A stretch of DNA of 62,000 bases, taken from assembly GCA_905221605.1 (NCBI GenBank), contig CAJNDS010002312.1, positions 255,001 to 317,000 on the forward strand, in the 5' to 3' direction. How positions within the stretch are numbered: the first letter of the stretch is position 1; every line of letters begins with the position of its first letter. The notes beneath the pieces were generated by a model. That model was not told the DNA's origin and made no database searches. It saw nothing but the letters and a program-made list of their open reading frames with translations. The position numbers and the translations under genes were made by a program. Below, piece after piece: positions 53,233-62,000 of the stretch. This DNA comes from Symbiodinium natans (taxonomy: Eukaryota > Sar > Dinophyceae > Suessiales > Symbiodiniaceae).

Positions 53233-53306
53233 TATATTTATTTATTTATATTTATATTTATATTTATATTTATATGTATATGTATATGTATATGTATGTG
53301 TATTTT
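53066..53306. repeat. AT microsatellites in two blocks
   Basis: (TA)n at 53066 to 53134 and 53188 to 53306. The second block moves into TTTATA and GTATAT hexamers. Confidence 0.95.
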
Positions 53307-53379
53307 CTATATACTATGCCAGACTAACAAAATACGCGAAGGGGGTTAGGGCTACCTTATACCGATGTACCCAATTCCT

Positions 53380-53790
53380 ATGGACACATGCCCACATCAA
53401 TTCGATTCTTGCTGGGCATTCCCCTATGAGTCCTGTTGTGTAGTGGTGGACATCCCATGCACAAAGACGTTTGGAGGCGGATGCTCTGCAAATTCAGTTG
53501 TTGAAGGGAATTCCTCTGTACTCTCTCTCGATTTTCATTGGGGAAGTCCTACTCTTCCCTTCAAGGTTCCTTGAGAGGCAGATGCCCCCATCAACTCGGT
53601 TGTCGTAAGCGCAATGTCTCATGAACCCTATCGCGTGTGTCCCTCTCAATTCGCTTTTTGTCGGGCATTGCCTCAAGACGAACGTGCATCGTTTGGATCA
53701 TTTATATAGAAGCAGATGCCCCATAAACGCGATTGTTTAAGAGAACTTCTCATAACCCTATCGTTTGTCATGGTGACTCACCTGCTCATT
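53380..53790. repeat. Degenerate tandem repeat, roughly 60 to 80 bp period
   Basis: Words ATGCCCNCATCAA, TCGNTTNTTG, GGGCATTNCC and AACCCTATCG recur in the same order four to five times with heavy divergence. Confidence 0.55.
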
Positions 53791-53799
53791 CTCACATCA

Positions 53800-54710
53800 T
53801 TCCCCAAACAGTGCGGCATCATTAAGGCGTTCCAACGTGAAGAGTAAGAGAAAGTATCGGGAAAGATCGGCATCGGCAAGGTGCGCCCGCACGGCATGCC
53901 CGCCGCGGAGCGGCGTGCATTTTCTCAAGGCTCGCATGTTGGATTCGTTGGATGCATATCGCACTCGTAGACGCGGCCGTGGCCGCGTTCGCCGTCCTCG
54001 AAGCGGTACTCGCTATTTGAACGTGTGGGCTTTCGAAATGAAAAAAAACTGTCGTCGCCTTTGGGCATCCGGATTCCGACTGTCGGCTGCAAGTCACAGC
54101 CGACCGACTCTGGCCTGGATGCAACTTGCAGCCGGTCGATTGCGTCATCTCATCCGGCATCGGCCTGTCGGCAGCCGACTGCGCTTAAATACGCCCGATG
54201 GAAATCGGATCCGGTGGCAACCGTCGTGGAGAGCACAAGAAGTGTAGTGCTTGCAGGGACCACATTGCTGTTCTTCGAGTGCCAATTGCATGTTGTCTGG
54301 AGCGCTTGGAATGGTCTCGATGTATTTTGGACGTGCTCTTGGACCATCCGAGTGTTCTTTCGTTTCCCAATGGTCTTCTTTCTTCCTTGTGAGGCTTCAG
54401 GGGCCGAAGCCCCTGGCGCAGTCACTCTCTCTCTCTCTCTCTGCACACTTGCCCCCCCCCCCCCCCCCCGAAGGGAGGCTGCCCGGAAGGGCGCTCGAGG
54501 CGCTCGAGCTCGAGTCCCAGGTGTCATGGTCTCTTCTTCTTCTGTGCGCTGGAGGACCCTCCCCTGATAGACAGAGCCCCGGCCGCGATGGCCAAGCGGT
54601 TCGACGCCAAGACTGCTGGTATTCGGGCTCAACGGTTGTCAGGAGTACCCAAGGCTTTCAGCATAGTCTTTCTTTCCCTCTCCCTCTCTGTTTGGGGTCT
54701 ATGCTGGCAC
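53800..54710. other. No confident gene; inverted repeat and simple tracts
   Basis: A 136-codon plus frame (53837 to 54247) is arginine-rich and unrecognised. GTCGGCTGCAAGT near 54078 is matched inverted by ACTTGCAGCCGGT near 54122. A CT run and a 17-base C run lie at about 54426 to 54469. Confidence 0.4.
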
Positions 54711-55479
54711 GGTGTTGATGAGCAGAATATTTCTGAACAGCACTCCCTTCTCGGATTCCTCTGATTTCTGCTGTTTTTTCACGTGGCCTATCTTTTGCCA
54801 TCGTGTGTCTGAATGGCTGTTTTGATACCCAAAATCACATGTTGTATTCATGGAAGGCAGAACTGGCAATGTCCAGATTTCAGGACATACTATGGTCTGC
54901 TCGTACGTTGCACGACTTCTTTTTTGGCCGTGTAGAGGAAGAGAAAGGCGGAGCCGTGCTGTCAGTTTCCCAGCCAGAATTTTCACAACATGTCTTCACC
55001 GCTTACAAACCACCCGCCGCAAACCAGAAAACTATCACACCTTGAGAGGGGGGTTTAGCCAATATGATAGAAAGATGGATGGATATAAACAATCGCCATT
55101 TATGCTGCAGCTATGGGTTATGGGGTCAGAGTCGCCTCAGACTCCTCAGCTGCCATGCGGTGCCGCTCCCACCTCGGCCAACCATCTGGACCCTGGACCC
55201 ACACGCTTTACATCTCTTTCTGCTTGCCAGGTCTGTTGGCTTTCGGTTGTGTCGCTGCATCATCACTTGGATCCCGCACGCTTCACGCACAGCTTCCACT
55301 CGACGAATCTCGTCCTGGCAGTTGCGCGTCTTGGGTCTTGCGCTTACACTTTACACTTCTTGACATGTTTAAGTCTCCAGTCGCACTCGGCAGGCACCTG
55401 CACAGCTTTCTGAGCGGCCTCGTGCTTGGCTTGCCTGTGGCACGTGTAGTGACTGCGGAAAAATCATAAATCGACTGAT

Positions 55480-55758
55480 CTCATTTAAGGATCCTGGCCT
55501 TTGTCTCTCCTCAAAAGCGGCAGCTTCCGCCTGCAAAGGCAGGCCCTTTAAATGATTAAGGATCATTGCCAAACACCAATTACCATCAATCACCTGTGCT
55601 TTCTGGCGATCTGTGTCCATTACGTCCACATCCAGTTGTGAAAGCAGTTCCTGGTTGCAGACGTGAGTGAGGTGAAGATCAAATTTTGTGGGATTCAACG
55701 GGGTGCCGGCAGAAAAGCGTGGCAAAGTCTCGGGCTCCTCGCAGCAGGGGCACCACAT
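55480..55758 (-). CDS. Probable exon, product unknown
   Basis: The minus frame reads MWCPCCEEPETLPRFSAG, TPLNPTKFDLHLTHVCNQ, ELLSQLDVDVMDTDRQKA, QVIDGNWCLAMILNHLKG and LPLQAEAAAFEERQ, a natural-looking composition over 80 codons. CPCC could bind metal. The family is unrecognised. Confidence 0.55.
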
Positions 55759-56040
55759 GCCGCCCCCCCATTATCATGACAACGACCTTAAACTGGAGTG
55801 ACTACACGGCGAGCCTTCTCACCTAGACCTAAGATGGGGCTGGTACTTGACACTCACCACCGTACATACACCAGCATGCACCAGTGTTCCGGGGCCCCCT
55901 AAATCCCGAAAGTGTCTCTGTGTTGGTTCGCTGGACTGCGTCAGTTGCTGGAACTGGCTCCGGCCTGCGCGGCTTGACCAGATGTAGCCGTCAAGCTTGT
56001 ATGAGGACTCCGATCATCATCATGGGTTGATGCGTCGCAG

Positions 56041-56480
56041 TCATGACCGCAGCTCAACGGTCTCCCATATCTTTGCGCAATGGAAGCAGAGGTGACAGTG
56101 CCGCTTTGTGCAGCACTTTCCATCTTGCTGGACCTGGGATGCTCGATGCGTTGAACCATGCAAAGGGGCTGGATGAGCAGGGCTGCTGAGGAGGAAGCTG
56201 GCTAGTATCGGAAGTACTGGTGCCAACCATTTGCGTGAAGCGCCCGCCCCTGGCCAGCACTGCACCAAGTGGATCAAGTCGAGATGAGACTTATCGTGCC
56301 GCGCTTGGACTCTGGCCTTCTCTTCGCACCTAAAGCGTGTTGCATGACTGCTGCGCTGTTGCAAGAGGCAAGCTTCGAATGAGCGGCTGAGACGGAAGCT
56401 CGGCGCACTTCCGCCTTCGACATACCCTGTTGTCACTGCCTCCTGCTCGTCCAGCACTGGCAGGTGCACGCAGTGCATCA
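56041..56480 (-). CDS. Probable exons with a Cys/His-rich C-terminus
   Basis: The minus frame reads LDEQEAVTTGYVEGGSAP, SFRLSRSFEACLLQQRSS and HATRFRCEEKARVQARHD. After CATCCCAG|G it reads VQQDGKCCTKRHCHLCFHCA then KIWETVELRS and a stop. The CC-x4-C-x2-C-x2-C spacing could be a small zinc site. A second minus frame over the same bases (KMESAAQSGTVTSASIAQRY) is also open, so the final exon frame is not certain. Confidence 0.45.
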
Positions 56481-57024
56481 TGCGCCAGAAAACTGAACAT
56501 CGAGCAGAAAATTGCACACAACCGAAGAATTCGGCAGACTCCTCCGCGCAGGACTCGCTGGGCTTGCTCCTTGTCGGCTCCTGGAGTTGCACTGAAAAAA
56601 AGGGCCGAAAACAAGTGAAAGCACCTTTCGAAGCGAATGAAAAGAAGCACTTCTTACTGACGCTCTGAGGCACCGCTTAGAACCTTGCATTCTGCACTGT
56701 GCTTTCTGCTTCTTGTTCTTCTTGCCTGTCCAGCTCGGCCTTGGGTGCTCAACTGGTGATGGCGACGGCCGAGTTCGGGTGCAGCAAGCACCCCGCGAGT
56801 AAGTCATCGAGGCTTGGCACTGCCATGCTTGCCTGTGCACTTCGTTCAACATCCAATTGCATCGTTACGAGCTGTCGACATGCATCGCAAGTGGCTCAAT
56901 GCAAGTGCATATTGAGAAGGATTACTCACACAAATATGCAGAACACAAGTGCTCTAATGACTCTAGCGGCACTTTCTCCCTCAAAGCTCCCTCCGAGCCT
57001 TGAGGATCCTCGGACACGGTGTTA

Positions 57025-57315
57025 TCATGTCGTATCGGTCAGCTGGCTTTGACGTGTTTGCAAATGTTTGCAAGCCATCCTGTCCTTTGCTATTCGCTTC
57101 GCGCAGCTTTGCCGTACCGTGACTTCATCTTTAACCTTCGGACAGGGAACGTTTTTGCTTTTGAGCGTTGCGTAGCTTGAACATCCTTGCCGTGCCGGGC
57201 TCGCGGTAGGGTTCACGGTGTGGATCACTTGTTCGGCCATTTGTTTAGGCTTTCCCATTGCAGCCATCGCTTCTTCCAAGTCTTCAGGCTTGCAACCTGT
57301 GCCTTCAACCATCAC
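57025..57315 (-). CDS. Probable exon, product unknown
   Basis: It reads VEGTGCKPEDLEEAMAAMGK, PKQMAEQVIHTVNPTASP, ARQGCSSYATLKSKNVPC and PKVKDEVTVRQSCAKRI. Likely continuous with KMLESGLVGTDKFNLSRVLE at 57481 to 57416 and with an exon containing MFNPKFSEMGRTWRGGMS at about 57780, all on minus. The donor after EPAR may be GA (AG|GATACC). Confidence 0.5.
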   Translation of the reverse strand: MMVEGTGCKPEDLEEAMAAMGKPKQMAEQVIHTVNPTASPARQGCSSYATLKSKNVPCPKVKDEVTVRQSCAKRIAKDRMACKHLQTRQSQLTDTT

Positions 57316-58430
57316 TCCTTGTGGGCGTTTTCTCGATCACGTCCTGCAAGCGTCCCAGACTTCGTTGACCTCCTGTCGTGATCTCGAATCGTCTTATTGC
57401 TTGGGTATCCTGGCAGGTTCGAGGACCCGGGAGAGATTGAACTTGTCCGTGCCAACCAGGCCACTCTCCAGCATCTTGAAGCAGGAAAGTCGAGTCGCAA
57501 CATGTAACAATCAGCAGCCCGTTCAGTAACAAATCTTCCCATTCCAGAAGAAAGCATCCCTCTAGCAGAGTCCAGTTGGGCACCGGAACAAAACAAAATG
57601 AAAGGACTCAGCATCCCTACCTCGGACCCAGTTTTGGCCACGAAGGTTGCAGGAGCTGATCTTACGTTTGCGGACACAAGCGCTGGTCCGTCGCTTGTAC
57701 ACCACGGGCGCACTGGATGAGCCATCCGACATGCCTCCCCGCCAGGTGCGTCCCATTTCGCTGAACTTGGGGTTAAACATCGTACCCCCAAGTGAAGCCA
57801 CCCTCACATAGAGTCAAATGGTGGGCCGGATAAGCGCAAAGCAGAGGTCCCCGTAAACACTCTGCAGCTGGAACGTTCGAGCCCGCATAAGGCGCGGGTC
57901 TGACGGCTTCAAGACTAGAACCTTCTGGCCTTCTGGACTTAAACCAAGCCGGGATTGGGTACATCAGGGCTTGAGACGCGCTTCTCAAATCTGGTGAACT
58001 TTGAGAGGGTTTGGCAATTTGGGTGAACGCTTTCACCGACTAGCTAGAGCGAACCTGGTCAGCCATGCGAAAAACCACGACTGATCTTGTTTTGAAATGA
58101 GCTCACCCTTCCTGCCTGTCCAAGCTTCGAACAACCCAGGCTTGAGGTTTATTGGCGGCGACCGTTGCTCTGTTTCTTCTTGTTCAGTCTTTGTTGATCA
58201 GCTGTTCACGCATGGCATCCGCATTCTCTCGGTGGTCAAACGAAGGAAAGGTTTCATGGTCTGTTGTGGCTCTGAAAGTGTACGGTTGTGTGTATGTAAA
58301 TGTACAGAATGTAGAATGTAGAATGTGTAGAATGCGCGTAAGGCTTCTCTTGAAGGCTTCAGAGTCCAGGTTCAGGGCTAATTACCCCATAAGCAGATTA
58401 TAAAAAAATGCGAGTGCGAGCAAAACCGAT

Positions 58431-58868
58431 TTGTGGGCACAAGCTCTGAACCATGCACTAAGGCCAGCACGCCCAGCCAAATCACGCGAACGGCATCTAG
58501 AGCACGCGGCAAGTGGATTGATTCTCAATGCGCTCCGTACTCCACTCTTCCACAGCTACTCGCTAGTTGGAGTCCAGCTCTTCCGCTCTGACTTGTTGAA
58601 GGGCTGTGAGTATTCCGGTGCTTTACCGACTGAAAAGCTTTGGAAAGCCGGCGAAATGGGCCGAAAACGGCCATACCAGCGTCGCATATGGCATCGCATC
58701 ATGAACAGCACTGAGAACAAGCAAATCTTGACTGTCTGTTCAATGAGTGACAGTGGCTTCAGGAGAAATCGAGCCGGTCGTTTTGCTCTGCGTGACATGT
58801 CTGCTGTTCCTGAGGAGCTACAAAAGGGCATCTCTCAGGCTCTGGTCGCAGAGAAATGTGACGCATAG
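58431..58868 (+). CDS. Uncertain plus-strand frame converging on the YbaB-type gene
   Basis: The open frame includes SDLLKGCEYSGALPTEKLWK, HRIMNSTENKQILTVCSM and MSAVPEELQKGISQALVA, stop at 58866. Its last 34 bases overlap the 3' end of the minus-strand YbaB-type CDS. It may be a real convergent gene's last exon or an antisense shadow. Confidence 0.35.
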   Translation: MWAQALNHALRPARPAKSRERHLEHAASGLILNALRTPLFHSYSLVGVQLFRSDLLKGCEYSGALPTEKLWKAGEMGRKRPYQRRIWHRIMNSTENKQILTVCSMSDSGFRRNRAGRFALRDMSAVPEELQKGISQALVAEKCDA

Positions 58869-59551
58869 AGTTCTTGAAGGCGCGCAGTCATGGCTTCCAT
58901 CGACTTGCCAACTGCGCTGGAATGCGCCTCCTTGATCGAGGCACTCAAGTTCGGGGCTGAGGCCGCCTTGGGTGACAAAGCCAAGCCTGTCGGCCTCTGC
59001 CGACCATTCACCTTCACCACCACCTCGCCGTCCATGGCGTTGCCTTCGAACTCTGAGCTGTCCAGGTCACTGTACAGGGTCTCCACCCTGCTGGTCAAAG
59101 ATTCCCACTCTCTCAAAGCGGTGATTGTATCACCCCATTTGTCCGAATCCGCTGGTTTGAAGTTCGACAAAACCTCCCTCCCAGAGTCACCGAGCTTGAG
59201 GCGGATCGTGCCTGCAGGAGGGAGCTCCGCAACTAACCAGCCATCCTGCTCTACTAGCTCACCCTGAAGGTTGTTTTCATGAAAGTAGAGCTTGCCGTCA
59301 GACTCTTTGACTTCATAGTAACCACCAATGTAGCGCCAGACTGCTACCAGATCCGCTGGTGCATCAGCGCTGCTCTCCAGCGCACTCTCTCCTGTCTCTG
59401 CACGTCTGGCTATGGTCATCATGGCTGCGCTGTCTGACCTTCTGTTGCTTGCGATTGGTTGCACAAAGCTCGCTGAGAGCTGCCAGACTGCAACGAGGGT
59501 GCACTGGCTAACAAGCGCCAACCTCCACAAACCTCTGCCGCCTCTCGCCAT
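58835..59551 (-). CDS. Plastid-targeted YbaB/EbfC-type nucleoid protein with an extra N-terminal domain
   Basis: Intronless, 238 aa from the ATG at 59551. An earlier in-frame ATG at 59626 would place 25 residues before the hydrophobic segment and is less likely. Residues 8 to 27 form a signal-peptide-like core (LWRLALVSQCTLVAVWQL); FVQP at 29 to 32 starts an Arg/Ser-rich transit region, the dinoflagellate bipartite plastid leader pattern. Residues 67 to 145 form a Trp/Gly-rich beta module (VWRYIGGYYEV, GWLVAELPPAGTIRLKL, VLSNFKP). Residues 146 to 236 match YbaB/EbfC: helix WESLTSRVETLYSDLDSSEF, DGEVVVKVNGRQRPTGLAL, then helix SIKEAHSSAVGKSMEAMTAR. YbaB/EbfC proteins bind DNA and associate with nucleoids; inferred role, plastid DNA or nucleoid organisation. 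The N-terminal module is unassigned. Confidence 0.85.
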   Translation of the reverse strand: MARGGRGLWRLALVSQCTLVAVWQLSASFVQPIASNRRSDSAAMMTIARRAETGESALESSADAPADLVAVWRYIGGYYEVKESDGKLYFHENNLQGELVEQDGWLVAELPPAGTIRLKLGDSGREVLSNFKPADSDKWGDTITALREWESLTSRVETLYSDLDSSEFEGNAMDGEVVVKVNGRQRPTGLALSPKAASAPNLSASIKEAHSSAVGKSMEAMTARLQELYASHFSATRA

Positions 59552-59639
59552 TCCAAAACTGCAGGCAGGATTGCCGAGAAAAGTCGAGGATGTGGATCTC
59601 GGCCGAGACGGCTGCAGATGCGTCATTTAGCGCATGTTG

Positions 59640-61400
59640 CCCTCTAATTGCGGTAAACAGCATCACACAAGAAGTCTTCGCAATGCTTGCGACAGTGAAC
59701 GTTGTAGATCGCAGAATCTTGTTTTCCAACGTCGCAGCTGCTATCTGACATGTGCCCCCTGTTTGTCTGCGATGCAGCTCGCACCCCCCCTTTGCTGTAC
59801 ATCTGCATGTTTACTGCTTGCGGCAGTGCCCTCCCAAAAAGGCTCGGAACTTGATGTGGCTGAAGCCTTCGCACATCGAGTTGGACTCCCAACCGACTAC
59901 AGTGTCCATGCCAGTCTAGGGTCTCAAGGAGTTCTGCATGAGACCCAGCCTTCTTGAACCAGTCACCATCTGCTCTTTGCTTGTTGGCCTGGCTCCTTAA
60001 CAGGCTCCCGAACTAGTGCAAGCTGCTACATGACTTGATTTCACTGCTCCACGACGACACGACCGCAAATGGTCAGCGGCCGGAGACTGAGATGGTTGAG
60101 CCAGTAAACCAGTTGAGCTTCCAGCTAAGCTCTGCAGCGTGCAAACTGCTGACCTTGTCTTGCCCGCCGCTGATCAAATGTACTCTAGCTTTTCCGACTG
60201 CGATTGCGCTATTCTAGAATGGCAGACAGAGAAGTGCGAGAGCACCTTAAGGCGCTTGCTCGGACTTGCCTGAGTTTGGAACAATAAGTCAGGATGCTGG
60301 GCTGCTTTTGGCTGTCGCGGTGCCTGGAAAGGGATGTCACATGACCCTTTCGCTGTACTCGGTCATACGACGCCAGTATAACCACCCAAGTCAGGCTTGA
60401 AGGATAACACTTGGTAGTGGGCAGGCGCAGCAAAGAGGCTTCCTCACAAGCATAATGTAGTCTTACTTAAAGGGGGCACTTCATGATGACATTTGATGAG
60501 CTACATGCAATCCGATCGCGCGTTCTGCGATGCGCAAGTCGAAAATTAAGTGTTGGGCTTTGGCCGCAGCTAAGGCTGCTTTCCTACCCTTCTTTGAAGA
60601 CACCTGTCATGTGGAGGCATGGGACTGTGAAATTCTCTGCTGTGCTCTGCTTCCCTTCTGCCTTGGCCACTGTTGGCACCGCACACTTGACCGGGCCCGG
60701 AGTTCGGGCATTCGACCTAGTGAGAACCCAGCGACTTCGTGAGAGCATTCCGACAACATCGGACAGCATAGCAATAGTAACGTGATGCAGCATGGTCATC
60801 AACACAACTTGCTGCTTCGATGGGCGCCTTGTGCACTGGCTATCATCCGGACCTGGGTCCAAGTGTTCCAGCAGACACTTCCGGTGCTCCAAGAACTCAT
60901 GTCATGCACACCAGGAGTTGTGACCTGCTGGCAGTTTCCGAAGATCCCCATCAACGGAACCACCAACCTCATCCATCAATGGCAGGCGCTTTGGGCAGCA
61001 AGTGCGCGTTGTCTGTTGCGGGTTTCACCGTGCCTGTTTGGACGAAGTGTCTTCAACATCTCCATCCCTGAGCCCCGGGAAGCAGCTTCTGGACCCTTGG
61101 CCCTGGATGCACATGGATGCACACAGCAGGCTTGCACACGGCTTGCCTTGTATCTGGGGGCTCGGTCTGAGCCGACCCATCGAGCCGAGACTCGCAACTT
61201 GTCTCATGAGCTTTTGGCTGCGCTTCTCCGGACCTCACTTCACCGTGTTAGATCTGCTGCGGCTGAGAAGGCGTAGTAGCAGCCCAGCAGCCCTGCACAT
61301 TGCATGTTACAAAGCACCCACATCTGAGGAGATCTCAGGTCCTCAACTTCACAAAGGCTCACAGACTCACCTGTGCAGCAGCAAGGGCAAGACGATTCTT
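59640..61400. other. No confident gene
   Basis: Unique sequence with open frames on both strands (for example 60782 to 61276 plus, 164 codons). None has a recognisable domain. Confidence 0.4.
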
Positions 61401-61407
61401 TAGCAAC

Positions 61408-61660
61408 ATGAAAGGCATGGACTCGTTGTCACAGCCATCGCCTTGGGACTTGGGAGAGTCCGTGTCGCTGGAGGTGTCAACCTGATCCACCTGGGCAGTC
61501 TGGGGCTTGAAATCGGACTTTCAGAGCCGGGAAGCATTCCACGTGTCCAAGCTTGTGGCCCTTGAAGAAGACTTGCGCTTGAACGAGGCTGTCTGGATCC
61601 TGACAGAAATCGAGAATGAGACCATCGAGCCGAGAGCTGCACTGCTACCCATTGCGGTCA
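61408..61660 (+). CDS. Probable plus-strand exon(s), product unknown
   Basis: After CACCTGGGCAG the plus frame reads WGLKSDFQSREAFHVSKLV, ALEEDLRLNEAVWILTEI and ENETIEPRAAL, a convincing mixed helical sequence. A preceding piece (MKGMDSLSQPSPWDLGES then VSLE, 61408 to 61471) ends at GAG|GTGTCA. The 25 bases between do not restore the frame, so the splice arrangement is unknown. It marks a switch back to plus-strand coding. Confidence 0.5.
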
Positions 61661-62000
61661 CAATATGTCACAACATGTCACAATATGCCACAACATGTGG
61701 TTTTCCTCCTGTCTGCTGCAACAGATGGCATTCTGAGTGATCCGTCTTGTTGAACGATTGCGTAGCTCCTGAGCTCTCCCTCTTGCTTTGCCTTGCAACC
61801 CTAGAACCCGCAGAGGGCAGTGCGCGTCAGAGCATGCACGTCGCATCTCGTCCAGCCTAGACTGCGAGGACTGCAAGGACAGCAAGCGGCGATTCAGCTT
61901 CAAGCTGCAGCACTCGGAGCCGGACACTTGCTTGAACTCTGGGGCCACAATCAGATCCTTACCCCTAGCTGGAACCTGACCTCGGTTAAATGTAGAAACA

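Noticed and set aside
54590-54660. tRNA-like start GATGGCCAAGCGGTTCGACGCC
   Set aside because: It resembles a class II D-arm, but no anticodon stem pairs and no GGTTCGAATCC T-arm follows.
1-62000. CRISPR arrays, prokaryotic operons, riboswitches, rRNA
   Set aside because: Repeats are telomere-like, satellite or microsatellite without spacer structure, and genes are intron-containing and eukaryotic. No rRNA or riboswitch core was recognised.

Overview
The window looks like nuclear DNA of a photosynthetic dinoflagellate, probably a symbiodiniacean-type genome. Four sequence features point there. (1) The splice sites I can fix by reading-frame closure include GC-AG and GA-AG introns besides GT-AG, mostly with a G just after the acceptor AG (kinase, WD40 and J-domain genes). 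(2) One complete protein (238 aa, minus strand, 59551 to 58835) opens with a hydrophobic signal segment followed at once by FVQP, matching the FVAP-type start of peridinin-plastid transit peptides. (3) The telomere-type repeat is TTTAGGG/CCCTAAA. (4) Genes are multi-exon, sparse and mostly on one strand over tens of kilobases. Genus and species cannot be fixed from sequence alone.

Layout. Positions 1 to 9660 are a mosaic of more than 25 blocks of telomere-like repeat, in both orientations, alternating with short unique islands of 35 to 190 bp. Many islands read as plus-strand exons: they are open in one frame, coiled-coil or otherwise protein-like, and preceded by CAG or AG. At about seven exon 3' edges the telomere repeat itself supplies the GT donor (G|GTTTAGGG or G|GGTTTAGGG). 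This is the most unusual part of the window. A 100-base assembly gap lies at 10936 to 11035.

From about 16.7 to 59.6 kb nearly all convincing coding sequence is on the minus strand: WD40-repeat exons (16.8 to 20.7 kb), a J-domain exon pair (21.7 kb), a protein kinase with a model that closes (23.28 to 25.0 kb), unrecognised exons at 26.1 to 26.5, 29.5 to 30.9, 32.9, 34.0 to 34.9 and 36.4 kb, a LINE-type retrotransposon tail (39.9 to 40.4 kb), a ubiquitin-specific protease (44.45 to 46.16 kb), more unrecognised exons at 51.5 to 52.7, 55.5 and 56.0 to 57.8 kb, and the plastid-targeted YbaB/EbfC-type protein. At least one plus-strand exon appears at 61.5 kb. This fits the directional gene clusters of dinoflagellates, with a convergent switch near 9.6 to 16 kb and a divergent one near 59.6 to 61.5 kb.

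The gene-poor parts hold structured repeats: an approximately 70-bp minisatellite (26.75 to 27.4 kb), a short minisatellite (34.95 to 35.42 kb), 8-bp AT-rich staircase repeats (38.77 to 39.22 kb), a tandem unit of about 315 bp built from telomere-like words (40.4 to 41.2 kb), a cluster of nested hairpins (41.4 to 41.96 kb), and a 1.5-kb CA/CG alternating tract (48.7 to 50.2 kb).

No rRNA, credible tRNA, CRISPR array or prokaryotic operon was seen. Exon edges not tied to frame closure are approximate.
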